Shown: positions 1-12,697, numbered from the stretch's first letter. The stretch: DNA of 64,000 nt from Ornithodoros turicata (GCF_037126465.1 NW_026999295.1:186001-250000); one strand, 5' to 3'. Numbers and translations are program-made. The notes: generated from the sequence alone by a model not told the origin.

Positions 1-559
1 TACGCGGCGTCGGCGGCAAAAGGGTTTTGGGTCCAGCGTTGTGTACGAGTCTTTGAGCGAGTTTATATTAATCTCACTCCGTTTATTGTTCAACTGATGG
101 TTGTTGTTTGAGAGCTCAATTGCTATGCTGTGAGATTGGGGTGTACGGCACGCATACGGCATACGACAATATAAATAAATAAATATAAACAAAAGGACGT
201 GCACGATAAATTACGCCACATTATTATGGCTTCCCGTGTTGCTACACTTTGCATTATAAAGGCGCTTTCGCTAACCAGTCCGTTCACAAACAGCCGTGTG
301 CATCCCTTGGTGTATTTATTAGACTTGGGTACTTTCCTTTTAATTGCCTAATAACGCTTTTGTGACTCGAGCGCGTATATTAGAAGGCTCCAGACTCGCG
401 CAATATTATTTTGGTGATGGCGCATATGTTCAGACAAGAGCGGAGGAAAGTTGTTCCCCCCCATTTGCTTTATGTATTTATTCACCTCAGTATGTCATTC
501 TCACATACTAGTTTAAATTTAATTAGCGATTAGTAATACTGCAGTATATGCAATTTAGC

Positions 560-927
560 ACACTACAGTGCTGTAAGATATATTGTACAAGCGCCTTGGC
601 TGCAGAATCACTGGGTGGATATCTGTAAAATTTTAGTGCCTTCTTTTCTGTGGTGGTCTCACTAATAGGGATTCAGTTAAGTGTTGTGGCAATTCCAATG
701 TAAACAGTCATCTGCTATATTGGAAAGTGAGTGATTATGGTCAAACAAGTCAATTAACATGATACCTTCTACAATACCATCTGTGATTCCTAAATGTCAG
801 TATACAACAAGTCAGTATATGGCAAGGTATGAAGAAATGTTAACGTAGTGCATGCTATTCAAAGCAAGTTCTTCCACATCCCCCCCCCCCCCATCTACAA
901 ACACCCAGAAAACAAAAACAAAAAAAC
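560..927. other. Extra segment in the left foldback arm only
   Basis: The left arm reads straight into the right-arm sequence on both sides of this roughly 365-bp stretch; in the right arm the flanks (around 3713-3721) are directly joined. It is therefore an insertion in the left arm or a deletion in the right. It contains a C-run followed by an A-rich tail at 883-926. No clear target duplication was found. Confidence 0.6.
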
Positions 928-1054
928 TGGTCTTGGGTTTGCCTCTGGAAACATAATTTAACTACACAAATGCAGATATGTGCAGCCAAACACATTTGCC
1001 ATAAGGAAAGCATGAAGATTATTGCAGTTGCAACGGTCATGTCAGTAGGTCATG

Positions 1055-1926
1055 TACATCTTGGTATTTTCGAAATTTCCCAAACATTTCCATGTCTTTT
1101 ATATTCAACATACTGGACATCTAGTGTGCAACACTTGATATCGAATCAAAATCTGAGCCAGTATTGGGTCATGAACACACCGGTGTAACATGAGCAACAA
1201 AAAGGCAGACCACATGTCAACAAGTTGCAAACCGTTGTTTCATCTTGCACATTTGTCATGCTCATCTAGGTATTTTTGAAATTTCTCAAACATTTCCATA
1301 TCTTTTATATTCAACGTGCTGGACATCTAGTGTGCAACACCTGATATCGAATCAAAATCTGAGCCAGTATTGGGTCATGAACACACCGGTGTAACATGAG
1401 CAACAAAAAGGCAGACCACATGTCAACAAGTTGCAGACCGTTGTTTCATCTTGCACATTTGTCATGCTCATCTAGGTATTTTTGAAATTTCTCAAACATT
1501 TCCATATCTTTTATATTCAACGTGCTGGACATCTAGTGTGCAACACCTGATATCGAATCAAAATCTGAGCCAGTATTGGGTCATGAACACACCGGTGTAA
1601 CATGAGCAACAAAAAGGCAGACCACATGTCAACAAGTTGCAAACCGTTGTTTCATCTTGCACATTTGTCATGCTCATCTAGGTATTTTTGAAATTTCTCA
1701 AACATTTCCATATCTTTTATATTCAACGTGCTGGACATCTAGTGTGCAACACCTGATATCGAATCAAAATCTGAGCCAGTATTGGGTCATGAACACACCG
1801 GTGTAACATGAGCAACAAAAAGGCAGACCACATGTCAACAAGTTGCAAACCGTTGTTTCATCTTGCACATTTGTCATGCTCATCTAGGTATTTTTAAAAT
1901 TTCTCAAACATTTCCGTATCTTTTAT
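1055..1926. repeat. 206-bp tandem array, left orientation
   Basis: The motif beginning CTCATCTAGG recurs at 1261, 1467, 1673 and 1879, exactly 206 bases apart. A divergent copy precedes the array and a truncated one ends it at about 1926. Copies differ by single substitutions. Confidence 0.92.
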
Positions 1927-3590
1927 ACCTAGATGAGCATGACAAATGTGCAACATGGAACAGCGGTTTGCAACTTGTTGACATGTGGTCTGCCTTTTTG
2001 TTGCTCATGTTACACCGGTGTGTTCATGACCCAATACTGGCTCAGATTTTGATTCGATATCAGGTGTTGCACACTAGATGTCCAGCACGTTGAATATAAA
2101 AGATATGGAAATGTTTGAGAAATTTCAAAAATACCTAGATGAGCATGACAAATGTGCAAGATGAAACAACGGTTTGCAACTTGTTGACATGTGGTCTGCC
2201 TTTTTGTTGCTCATGTTACACCGGTGTGTTCATGACCCAATACTGGCTCAGATTTTGATTCGATATCAGGTGTTGCACACTAGATGTCCAGCACGTTGAA
2301 TATAAAAGATATGGAAATGTTTGAGAAATTTCAAAAATACCTAGATGAGCATGACAAATGTGCAAGATGAAACAACGGTTTGCAACTTGTTGACATGTGG
2401 TCTGCCTTTTTGTTGCTCATGTTACACCGGTGTGTTCATGACCCAATACTGGCTCAGATTTTGATTCGATATCAGGTGTTGCACACTAGATGTCCAGCAC
2501 GTTGAATATAAAAGATATGGAAATGTTTGAGAAATTTCAAAAATACCTAGATGAGCATGACAAATGTGCAAGATGAAACAACGGTTTGCAACTTGTTGAC
2601 ATGTGGTCTGCCTTTTTGTTGCTCATGTTACACCGGTGTGTTCATGACCCAATACTGGCTCAGATTTTGATTCGATATCAGGTGTTGCACACTAGATGTC
2701 CAGCACGTTGAATATAAAAGATATGGAAATGTTTGAGAAATTTCAAAAATACCTAGATGAGCATGACAAATGTGCAAGATGAAACAACGGTTTGCAACTT
2801 GTTGACATGTGGTCTGCCTTTTTGTTGCTCATGTTACACCGGTGTGTTCATGACCCAATACTGGCTCAGATTTTGATTCGATATCAGGTGTTGCACACTA
2901 GATGTCCAGCACGTTGAATATAAAAGATATGGAAATGTTTGAGAAATTTCAAAAATACCTAGATGAGCATGACAAATGTGCAAGATGAAACAACGGTTTG
3001 CAACTTGTTGACATGTGGTCTGCCTTTTTGTTGCTCATGTTACACCGGTGTGTTCATGACCCAATACTGGCTCAGATTTTGATTCGATATCAGGTGTTGC
3101 ACACTAGATGTCCAGCACGTTGAATATAAAAGATATGGAAATGTTTGAGAAATTTCAAAAATACCTAGATGAGCATGACAAATGTGCAAGATGAAACAAC
3201 GGTTTGCAACTTGTTGACATGTGGTCTGCCTTTTTGTTGCTCATGTTACACCGGTGTGTTCATGACCCAATACTGGCTCAGATTTTGATTCGATATCAGG
3301 TGTTGCACACTAGATGTCCAGCACGTTGAATATAAAAGATATGGAAATGTTTGAGAAATTTCAAAAATACCTAGATGAGCATGACAAATGTGCAAGATGA
3401 AACAACGGTTTGCAACTTGTTGACATGTGGTCTGCCTTTTTGTTGCTCATGTTACACCGGTGTGTTCACGACCCAATACTGGCTCAGATTTTGATTCGAT
3501 ATCAGGTGTTGCACACTAGATGTCCAGCATGTTGAATATAAAAGACATGGAAATGTTTGGGAAATTTCGAAAATACCAAGATGTACATGA
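1927..3590. repeat. 206-bp tandem array, inverted orientation
   Basis: The reverse-complement unit (ACCTAGATGAG) recurs at 1927, 2133, 2339, 2545, 2751, 2957, 3163 and 3369, again every 206 bases. The outermost copy near 3575 is divergent, like its partner on the left. Eight copies here against about four on the left shows unequal expansion after the inversion. Confidence 0.92.
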
Positions 3591-4271
3591 CCTACTGACA
3601 TGACCGTTGCAACTGCAATAATCTTCACGCTTTCCTTATGGCAAATGTGTTTGGCTGCACATATCTGCATTTGTGTAGTTAAATTATGTTTCCAGAGGCA
3701 AACCCAAGACCAGCTAAATTGCATATACTGCAGTATTGCTAATCGCTAATTAAATTTAAACTAGTATGTGAGAATGACATACTGAGGTGAATAAATACAT
3801 AAAGCAAATGGGGGGGAACAACTTTCCTCCGCTCTTGTCTGAACATATGCGCCATCACCAAAATAATATTGCGCGAGTCTGGAGCCTTCTAATATACGCG
3901 CTCGAGTCACAAAAGCGTTATTAGGCAATTAAAAGGAAAGTACCCAAGTCTAATAAATACACCAAGGGATGCACACGGCTGTTTGTGAACGGACTGGTTA
4001 GCGAAAGCGCCTTTATAATGCAAAGTGTAGCAACACGGGAAGCCATAATAATGTGGCGTAATTTATCGTGCACGTCCTTTTGTTTATATTTATTTATTTA
4101 TATTGTCGTATGCCGTATGCGTGCCGTACACCCCAATCTCACAGCATAGCAATTGAGCTCTCAAACAACAACCATCAGTTGAACAATAAACGGAGTGAGA
4201 TTAATATAAACTCGCTCAAAAACTCGTACACAACGCTGGACCCAAAACCCTTTTGCCGCCGACGCCGCGTA

Positions 4272-5019
4272 TCGCGGTCACGAGACCATGACACCGCCGT
4301 GGAGAGCCGCCACCGAGAGCGTCTGTCATGTCGCCCGCAGCGCCACCACAGCCTTGCACAAGGGGGCGCTCTATTTCGCATCGCCATCCAATGCCTCCCG
4401 CTATCTCTCACCATGCTCCCCGAAGGAGCAATGACGTCATCCGCGGAATGCGACAGCAGCGGCCCCTAGTGGTGAGGCGTCGCTCCTAGCGCCCTCTAGT
4501 GGTGTACCCTACACAATGGCTAATCCTTCTATTCATCGGAGATAATCCGTCTATTGGGGGCTGCATTGGAAACAACACCCATGCATCCTGGGTCGACTTC
4601 GAGGGGAAGTGTGCCGATTATTCGTCTGGAAAGTCTGCCGGAACAACCAGGGGAAATCACGGACAGCACAACCAACGAGGGGACACTTTAACCCGCTCGG
4701 CCACGCCACTGATCTAGGTCGTAATTGATTTCACAACCCATTCTCTTCTACGGACCTCTTGTGCCGTGTCATCGAATCGTCGTTAACAAGTACATGACAC
4801 GGCAATGTATGACATGACGCTTTGGTAAACCTGAGACTGCTAGAAGATACAAATGACGTGAAAGTCCCACGACAGGGAATACTACTACTTATCTGTAATT
4901 GATCCGTGAACTTTTGAACATTTCAAATGAGATCTTTCCAAATATCGGTGTTTAGCATCTTCGTGATTTCAAAATATTCTACAGGCGGACAAGTGATATC
5001 GGTTCCTGGAAAAATAATA
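4272..5019. other. No gene seen
   Basis: GC-richer sequence follows the foldback arm to about 4510, with two direct copies of CTAGTGGTG (about 4466 and 4496). This may be the rest of the foldback tip. Beyond it nothing is recognisable. Confidence 0.5.
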
Positions 5020-5369
5020 GAGAGTTTTAGTATACCGGCCATAGGCTACCGGTGGGGCCGGTATTGACGTCATGCCTTCTCTGCGCAAGCGCGAGCGGAA
5101 TACCGGCCTCCCGCTCCTACCGGCCGCCGGTCGGAGGGGCGAAATACCGCGCAGCCTACCGCCAGCGTACCGCTCGCTTCACCGGCGAGATCGACAGCAG
5201 CGCCGCCGCTCTCCTTCCCGTCTCCGTGCGTCGCTACCGGTGAAATGTCGCGGTAGAGTCGCGCTATGCTAAACGAGCCTGTTATACCGGAGCCGGGGAC
5301 TGCGGTAAGCAAGTCCACCGGTAGCCGCGGTAGCCTACCGGGCACCGGTAGCGGTATACTAAAACTCTC
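5020..5369. mobile_element. GC-rich MITE with 18-bp inverted ends
   Basis: GAGAGTTTTAGTATACCG at the left end is repeated in reverse complement at 5352-5369. The 350-bp interior is GC-rich, full of CCGGT motifs and lacks a meaningful coding frame. A target duplication is not obvious, so the superfamily is open. Confidence 0.7.
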
Positions 5370-6934
5370 CATTGATGTTACGCATTTCTTCACCGTCATA
5401 TGAGACTGCTAGTCCGTTAGACCTTCGTTTAGCTAGTGAGACACCATTTGCGAACATTAGTTTACACTGACAGAAAACTCTGGGTCTTTTGCATTAATCG
5501 TTCTTTCAGAATTTCCTTCGCCGTTTTCTTTTCATTTTTTCTTGCACAGATTGCAATCTTTTCTCTGTGTGTGTGTGTCTTTTTTTTGTTTCTTTATTGT
5601 TGTGTTTGTTTCATATGTAGCTGCACTTATGTATAGCTTGTTAAAATTCTTTACTGAAAACCAAGATGAAATTCTGCTTAAAAGTGAAAAGGAAAAACTA
5701 TTAAGACAGCGCGCGGAGCACCAATAACCAGCGTGTTCGCACAAAATGCCGCGCGGCGGAAAAATTTACAAATTTTTCTAAATGTGTCTTAAAGCGAAAT
5801 TTACCCTGTGTTCATAAATATAACAGGTCATATCACGACAAGGAAAGGTAGCAAATACAGCGAACCGGTTAGGAAACGTGAAGGGAAGTGCCTCAGGATG
5901 AGAGCCGCAGATTATTCGAACAGAGTTTCTCGTTCCGTTCGAAATATAGAATAAATAGCGGAAATATCGAAATAGCGGATTCCAAGAGCCTCGAACCACT
6001 TCAGTACGCGAGAGGAAGCACACGAACGCCAATACGTGCATTCTAACATCAGAGACCGGACTGGGCATTGGGCCTGGCTCCCCCTGGCGTGACAAAGTGA
6101 CCAGACTACAATTATCTCTATGCCGTCTCACCTCACGCACCACTGCTCACACCCGCCTAAGCTGAGCAGGCAGACCTCACTCCTTTTTCTCATTGAACGG
6201 CACCCCCCCCCCCCCTCTCCTCGAACCCGGCCAGGACTAATTTACGAGTTAGTCATAACCATGCAACATTCCAAAAATGCGGCAGCCGCATGCGAACGCA
6301 AACAAGAGAAGACGCGTTGCTCCTAATGAGGCGAGGAACTAAAAGCGCGAAGACGAAAGCAGTCATCTACTTCACAGACAGAAGCGAAGATGCGTCATGC
6401 ATCTCTTGCGACGCCACACAAGCGCTCGAGCATGTCGCGTTGCATTGCAGAAAAGACACAGGACATACTGTAGAGTTGTTTTTTTTATATAATAAAACTA
6501 CGAGAACTAAGAACTATTTAGATGCAGTTTTCACAGGTGAGTTATGCGGCCAGGCGGACATCCTGTCGGAAAGCGTGCGTAATTACTGGACGACTAATTA
6601 CCTAAAACTCGTTAATTAACTTAGTAATTAGATGCTTTCAGGGAAACGCGAGATAAGTCTAATCAAAGTGCGGGAAACAAAATTTATGCAAATTCTTCCA
6701 AATTTGTCGGTACACTGCCAAAACTCCATGCATATAGAGTGGGTGAGTGTCCAACAGTTAGAGGTCAGAGGGAGACCGCCACTTTTGCGCCCACATTCTT
6801 ATGCCCCTGACTGTATGCGTTGTGGGGTGGCAGGCTCCACCTACGTGGAACCACATTCGCCATACTTTTTTTTTTCTTTCGAGCCAATCCGATTCAATAA
6901 TATGGCTCGCCGTGTTGTGAGACATTTACGGCAG
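5370..6934. other. No gene seen
   Basis: AT-rich and mixed sequence with T-rich tracts (5520-5600) and a C-run near 6200. The open frames are short, lack family resemblance and have no convincing splice or promoter context. Confidence 0.5.
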
Positions 6935-7002
6935 TCCTTTGCTTGCGGCGAACACGCTAGGACGACACATCGTCCTATAGTGTGTTCGCCGTAAGCAAAG
7001 GA
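6935..7002. repeat. Short perfect-stem hairpin
   Basis: TCCTTTGCTTGCGGCGAACAC and what follows at 6935-6965 pair with 6970-7002 across a four-base loop. Probably a tiny MITE remnant. Confidence 0.7.
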
Positions 7003-7220
7003 TTATGTACCAACCTACCCAATTATTAATTATTTGCTGAAGTTTCAGGAATAAGACACAGGAACGGCACCGAGACTCAGAACCAGTCGAATGAACATTC
7101 TACGCAACTGGGTAAATCTTCGTGCAAAAGAAAGGTACAAAAAAAGCCAGAAGGGTGATTTCCTCTCAATTCGGGGAAGCCCGCACGTCGAGGTCCTTCG
7201 ATTTTGCTACATATTTTTTT

Positions 7221-9992
7221 GTGTGAAAGTCGCATCTTTGTGATCAACATTGGCACCAATCTCGAACTTCAAATCGGAACGGATGCCGAGAAAAAAAATT
7301 GAAGCGCGCACGACGGTGCCTCATCGGAGCGCACGACGCAGCACTCGGGCCGAAGTTTGAGACAACCCTATGCGCCCTACGTACAAGTGACGGGGACAAC
7401 ATTTTTTCTAACCGTTCTCTACATACTGAACTGTAACTGTGTGGCATACGCTGATACCTACTACCGCCCTTTCGCGTAAGAAAAAATCTTGAACTTTGTG
7501 AACTTTGAACTTTGTCGCCTTCCTGTTGGGGAAGTGGACATTAGACCAAAGTGATTTTTACACCGAAAGATAGCCAGTTAAGTGATCTTCCTAACGGTAT
7601 GCTGTTAAAGATTGTGAATGATAAAGCTAAGGCGGTATGAGGGAGCAAACCGGGATCACCATCGAAAAATACGCCGACTTCACGGATCGATTTGTCGAAA
7701 ACCCCACCTTTAATTTTCTCGAAAAAAATATCATGTATTCATCATTCTATTGCCTTTCAAGCGGTATAAATTTTGTAGGGACTAAAAACATTTGAAAACC
7801 ATAGCGGAGCGAAAAGGCGACACATGGTACGCAGTGACATCTCACAGGCGTACGGCTGGATTAATACACCGCAGGCGCGCGCTAACGTCTGTATATCCAC
7901 GTTACCATTTATTTCCTGCGTTCCTACATGCAAGCGAATAATCCCAAACTGTTTCTTGTACCGTTGTGCGTATTTCCATTTCCGCAGTCACGAGATATCA
8001 CGTTAAGAGAACACAGGTTGACAGACAGCTATTTAGTATTTATTCTTTACATGTATTTTACTCTGTTCCGCGTACAAAGTGTATTTCACATGACACGTAC
8101 AGGTTGGCACTGGACATCACGAGGCTCGTGGCTCGTGAGTCTATGATTTCACGGGCACAAGACCACAAAATTGAAATAGATGAACTGCATGCATCACGAA
8201 CCAGCGGGTTTGGACTACGGAATGTTCGGATCCTGAAGCCAGGTCCAATCACTCAGGCGGATATATGTCGATGACGCTTCTTGCTAGCAGGACGTCTTCA
8301 TTGTCGAACCCTCTATTCCATTTCTTATACAACACGTGGGAGGAACGAATGCCTTCGACGGGACGGACCGTCCCCCACTCCTCCTTTCTTGCTTCTCGGA
8401 ACACCGTGATGTCGCTCGACGGAATTTCCAGCAGGTGCGTTGAGTGATTTTTCTCTTTGAGAACACGGACGAAATCACCAGGTGTTCGAATAGCTGCAGC
8501 AACTGTACACCGCAGGTTGTGTAAGCTTGCCACATGTTTCAAAGAACCGCCAACACCATCGCAAGCATTTTTGCCGTGACCACTATCAGAATACAACGTT
8601 TTCGTCACAGCCACTCTCTCGCCGTCTTCCAGTACGTGGATAACATCCTTCGTGTTAGGGCTTTGGACAGTACAGTCTATCTCGTCTTGGAGATAGTATT
8701 TCAGCGCAGTAACTACGTCAGCCTCGCTGACAGGGGGTCCCGTGTACTTCTCGGGCATTGCCCACACTCCGTGCTCCGCCCTTAGAGCTCTTGATTTCTC
8801 TATCACGTATTTTGTGGCTTCTGGGATTAGTCTCAACGCTTCTTTCTTTGTCATGCTTTCATGAAGAAGTGTTATGAGTTGACACCGCTTTTGATGCGAG
8901 GTGCACTTCTGGTACGCGCTCCTAATATTTTGTACATAGGTAGAGCAGCTCGAACAACTTGCATCGGACGTCGTAGGCTCATCCACATTAAATGCCTCAC
9001 TGATTTTGCGGCCTATTGTCTTGCTTAGTGCGTTGCCAACTCCTTTCTTTTTACGCGAAACGTACGACGCTACTCGTTTCCGTTTTACTGCTGTTGGGTT
9101 CCGCAGTGGAGTGACATCAATATTCGCAGTGGAAATACTCTCGTTAATTTCAGCAACAATTTCTGCAGCAGCATCATGGCCTTTTGGCGTTAGATCTTAT
9201 ATTGTTTAAAAATATAAACACGCCTACACGGTGACGGCGCAAGAAACTACTAGGGATCATTCTCCTGCATATGGGAACGCACGAAATAAATGGTGACGTG
9301 GATATACAGACGTTAGCGCACGCCTGCGGTGTATTAATCCAGCCGTACGCCTGTAAGATGTCACTGCGTACCATGTGTCGGCATGTGTCGCCGTTTCGCT
9401 CCGCTATGGTTTTCAAATGTTTTTAGTCCCTAGAAAATTTATACCGCTTGAAAGGCAATAGAATGATGAATACATGATAGTTCTTTTTGAAAAAAATAAT
9501 GGTGGGATTTTAGAGAAATCGATCCGTGAAGTCGGCGTATTTTTCGATGGTGATCCAGGTTTCCTCCCTCATACCCCCTTAGCATTATCATTCACAATCT
9601 TTAACAGCATACCGTTAGAAAAATCACTTAATGGGCTATCTTTCAGTGTAAAAACCACTTTGGTCTAATGTCCACTTCCCCAACAGGAAGGCGACGAATC
9701 TCACGCAAAAACGCGCGCTGCGGCGTTTTTTTCTCACGCGAAAGGGCGGTAGTAGGTATCAGCGTATGCCACAGAGTTACAGTCCAGTATGTAGAGAACG
9801 GTTAGAAAAAATGTCGTCCCCGTCACTTGTACGTAGGGTGCGTAGGGTTGTCTCAAACTTCGGCCCGAGTGCTCCGTCGGGCGCTCCGATGAGGCACCGT
9901 CGTGCGCGCTTCAATTTTTTTTCTCGGCATCCGTTCCGATTTGAAGTTCGAGATTTGTGCCAATGTTCATCACAAAGATGCGACTTTCACAC
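7221..9992 (-). mobile_element. DNA transposon with about 0.77-kb inverted ends
   Basis: Sequence 7221-7977 recurs inverted at about 9212-9992 with scattered substitutions and small indels. The 1.2-kb middle carries one open frame on the minus strand. The outer boundary is where homology stops (GTGTGAAAGTCGC and its complement). No clear target duplication is visible. The long inverted ends plus a transposase-like interior support an internally deleted cut-and-paste transposon. Confidence 0.85.
8249..9196 (-). pseudogene. Internally deleted transposase of the 7221-9992 element
   Basis: The minus-strand frame is open from 9196, just inside the right inverted end, to a stop at 8249 (about 315 codons). 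No ATG lies near its beginning; the first in-frame Met is near 8853. The N-terminal third is basic (KRKR, SRKKG), followed by Cys pairs (SCSSCSTY) and a segment with LITLLHESMTKKEALRL. The C-terminal part has GHGKNACDGVGG. From memory of transposon-derived arthropod and cnidarian proteins, an HGKGxCDGxGGxVK block follows a longer catalytic core. Here it comes straight after YSDS (junction near 8590), so most of the core looks deleted in frame. The superfamily name is not certain. What remains could bind DNA but not catalyse transposition. Confidence 0.6.
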
Positions 9993-10061
9993 ATTTGATT
10001 TGAACATTTGAACACATTTGATTCACACATTTTCACCGATTTGAAGTGTTCCGTTGATTTC

Positions 10062-10071
10062 TGTGTGTATG

Positions 10072-10103
<32 letters not shown>

Positions 10104-10130
10104 TGTGCATGCGTGTGTGTGTGCGTGTGT
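10062..10130. repeat. GTGC/GT microsatellite
   Basis: A run of GTGC repeats is flanked by GT-rich sequence. Confidence 0.95.
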
Positions 10131-11524
10131 GGAATCTCAGGTTGTGCAACAAAACGTGTTACAATAATGGGCTCCGTGCATATAGTCTCCCCTATATCGT
10201 CAACTCATTTAGAGTATCATGTTGTGTAATGTAATAGTCACACCTACATCGCCTCCACCCAGACTTGAACCCCTGAAATCGGCAACTCCTTGCATTCACT
10301 TCATGAGACAAAAAAAAAAGACAGAAACAAGGGGGATTTTCCACCGCGTACTGGGCCCTGCTGTTCCTATACATAGAAAACACGCGCTCATACATTTGTA
10401 TAAGAGATATTGGTCGATAACATAGAGGCAGTATAAAGTAACGTTACTCTCAGCCAAAAGCGAGCTTACCCAATGTGCATCTTGCATCTCGTGTAGAGAA
10501 GGTGCCTTCGTGGGTTAGAATGGGCTGTGGTAATTCGCGCCGAGTGATATTGAATATATTTTTACACATGTATTCGACATTACTTGCACCCATGTGAACA
10601 TGCTGTCCAAGTTTTGCAGAAACGCAGGCATCTACGCCTCCAAAGACTGCTGCTGCTGTGATATCGCGAAATATGGCATTCCACCGGCACAGCTAGCAGC
10701 TCCAACGGCCAGCGGCATTGGGAGAGGTCACCTGATTATTCACCAGTAGGGAGTAGGAATTGCGAAGCATTTCACGCCTTCGCTCACAATGGTTGAGCAG
10801 CAACATGCTGAACAATCCGCATCTCCCTATATACTATATATCTTCATATCTTCTTTGTCACTCATTCTTCTCCCATGCAGCATATTAGAACTGCATAACA
10901 AAGAAGTAAACTACAAATATCAGCGTGTCAAGTCCCTTTAAATTCTTTACGTTTAACGGCACGTCTGGCCTTTGAATTGAACTTATGCAAAAGTCGTACC
11001 TTCCGCTTTAAGACTACGCGACATCTAGAAAAACAACGGGTAAACTGACTTGGCTGTAAATGTGTGCAACACTGCTAAAAGGTTTAGACGCTCAAAATTT
11101 TGGTCATCAATAATGTTCGCAGCCGATAAACTTGGGCACACTGGAACGTGTGAGGAGGGAATAGATCGCTAGCCAAGCAGGAAAAAGTGTGTTTCAAAAG
11201 TTTCAAAACGCACCGACTTGTAGTGCGCCTGATGAATTCCGCTGTAGAAGAAAGTTTCTAGTGACAGCTAAATACAGATAGATTTGCGCTTTATAACGCA
11301 TTTATCATCCAACGGAGATAAAAAGCGCTACAACCACTTTTAAACTTTGAAAAACCGATTAGCTGCAATGCAATCACACGTGAGCAAAGTCTTGAGGAAA
11401 AAAACTGCAGTTTTTATATACATGTTATGTACAAGTGACGGTGTGGGCATCTCTTTTAGGTTTAGCCTTGACTTGATGAACGTTTGGCGTTTCTAATGTA
11501 TATTGACGCGAAAGAATCTTAATA
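10131..11524. other. No gene seen; 3' flank of the Gly-rich gene
   Basis: Unremarkable AT-rich sequence with no recognisable repeat or coding domain. The part next to 11525 is probably the 3' untranslated region of the minus-strand gene. No clear AATAAA is seen in the first 100 bases. Confidence 0.4.
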
Positions 11525-11845
11525 TCAGTGCCATCCGTGTCCGTGACCGCCGAGGAGAACGACCTTGCCGCCGAAGCCGCCTCCGTGTCCACCGCCGTAA
11601 CCACCGAGGTGGCCACCACCACCGTGAAGCTTGTGGACGTGGTGAACGGTTTTCACGAGGTAGGTGGGTCCCTGAAGAGCCTGAACATGGAAGCCATGCC
11701 CATGACCGCCACCAAAGCCTCCACCGAAGCCGCCTTTGAGAACAACGACGCCACCACCGTGGCCACCGCCGTATCCTCCCCCGTGACCACCGAGGAGTCC
11801 TCCCATGGCGGCTCCAATGACTCCGCAAATAACAAGGGCAACGGT
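11525..11845 (-). CDS. Glycine-rich secreted protein, exon 2
   Basis: The exon starts after a clear acceptor (TTTCTTCCAG, 11846-11855) and encodes the rest of a signal peptide (TVALVICGVIGAA). A mature chain of GGHGGGYGGG-type repeats with His and Tyr follows, ending in GHGHGWH and a stop at 11525. A central non-repetitive stretch (FHVQALQGPTYLVKTVHHVH) interrupts two Gly-rich blocks. With exon 1 at 12636-12647 the product is about 110 residues. Short Gly/His/Tyr-rich secreted proteins are common in tick salivary cement, cuticle and antimicrobial repertoires; which of these this is cannot be told from sequence. Opposite-strand frames over the same bases are shadows of the GGN repeats. Confidence 0.8.
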   Translation of the reverse strand, partial: TVALVICGVIGAAMGGLLGGHGGGYGGGHGGGVVVLKGGFGGGFGGGHGHGFHVQALQGPTYLVKTVHHVHKLHGGGGHLGGYGGGHGGGFGGKVVLLGGHGHGWH

Positions 11846-12635
11846 CTGGAAGAAATATCAAATACGCTATGACACCAAGCGACATAACACGTATGATAAC
11901 GTCCCATTTAACTACATCACTCCATTTTTTTAAGCTTTCGTCAACTGTTAAGGTTGGGCCCTTATCAAGTATACAAGCACCTATACAAGTATACCATACC
12001 GCATCGTTGCACCTCGGCACCAGTTGCATCACACGTTATATGAGTAGTCCGCTTCGCATACTAAACGTTACCCAATAAATCATACTAAGGCGAGTGCCGT
12101 ATGCATTCTTCTGGTCCCTTCCGCCTACTTAATCAAGCGCACAACAAGAGCGATGGAAGAATGGAACCCCAGCAACCACAAGAAACCAAAGGGAGGAAAA
12201 TAAACCACATGAAAGGGCAGGAGGAATCTCCACTCCACCTGCACCTCGACTTGCCCCGTTTATCCGCTGCTTAAACTCTCTATACAAACCCACAAAACTC
12301 GAGCACTAGATTAGAAGCACAAGGAGAATCACACAACACAGAAAACTATGCTTTACGTTATCCTCCCCCTGGCTTCAGCAATACACTAGTCCTGCGAAGT
12401 AACGAACGATCAAAGAATGTTCGTCTTCATTCCACCTCAAAATTCAACAATACTCGTCGAATCTACAGCATTGCGACGACACCTCAATATACGTCCCAAC
12501 AATCGTGTTTCAGCGAGCCCTCGAGCTGCACAGCTTCGACAACGCTCCCCTGAACAACGCGAAGAGGGCGTGCGTGTTCAAGCAGGCTTTGTCGAACCTC
12601 TACATCTTCAGTATCGTACTGCACAAGATACCTAC

Positions 12636-12647
12636 AAAGGTGTTCAT
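12636..12647 (-). CDS. Glycine-rich secreted protein, 12-nt coding part of exon 1
   Basis: ATGAACACCTTT is followed by a donor GTAGGTAT (12628-12635). Joined in phase 0 to the exon at 11845 it gives MNTFTVALVICGVIGAA, a well-formed signal peptide. The alternative donor four bases on (GTATCT) would put exon 2 in a frame without the Gly repeats, so it is rejected. The intron is about 790 bp. A TATA box lies about 55-70 bp upstream. Confidence 0.7.
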
Positions 12648-12697
12648 TGTTGGGATCTCGGACGCTGCTGACGTGCTGTCTGACTGTTCTTTGCCCA

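Larger units (their letters stand above)
1..4271. repeat. Large foldback (palindromic) repeat element
   Basis: The first 50 bases recur as the reverse complement ending at 4271, and pairing continues inward through both arms to a centre near 1927. The arms are unique sequence outside and 206-bp tandem repeats inside. The left arm starts at the window edge, so its true tip is probably outside; sequence after 4271 may be the matching tip on the right. No transposase frame is visible; the open frames here are short translations of the repeats. It resembles a foldback-type non-autonomous DNA element, but no target duplication can be checked because one end is missing. Confidence 0.85.

Noticed and set aside
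1055..3590. CRISPR-like or bacterial repeat array
   Set aside because: The unit is 206 bp, contiguous, inverted in the middle and without spacers; the surrounding genome is eukaryotic.
4068..4469. 133-codon open frame
   Set aside because: It begins in the foldback arm and runs into GC-rich sequence; no domain or composition suggests a protein.
5052..5399. Coding frames of 60-109 codons on both strands
   Set aside because: They fall within the GC-rich MITE at 5020-5369 and translate CCGGT repeats.
11503..12032. Several overlapping frames on both strands across the Gly-rich exon, one of 179 codons
   Set aside because: They are shadows of the GGN repeat; only the frame at 11525-11845 has a signal peptide, a splice acceptor and Gly-rich composition.
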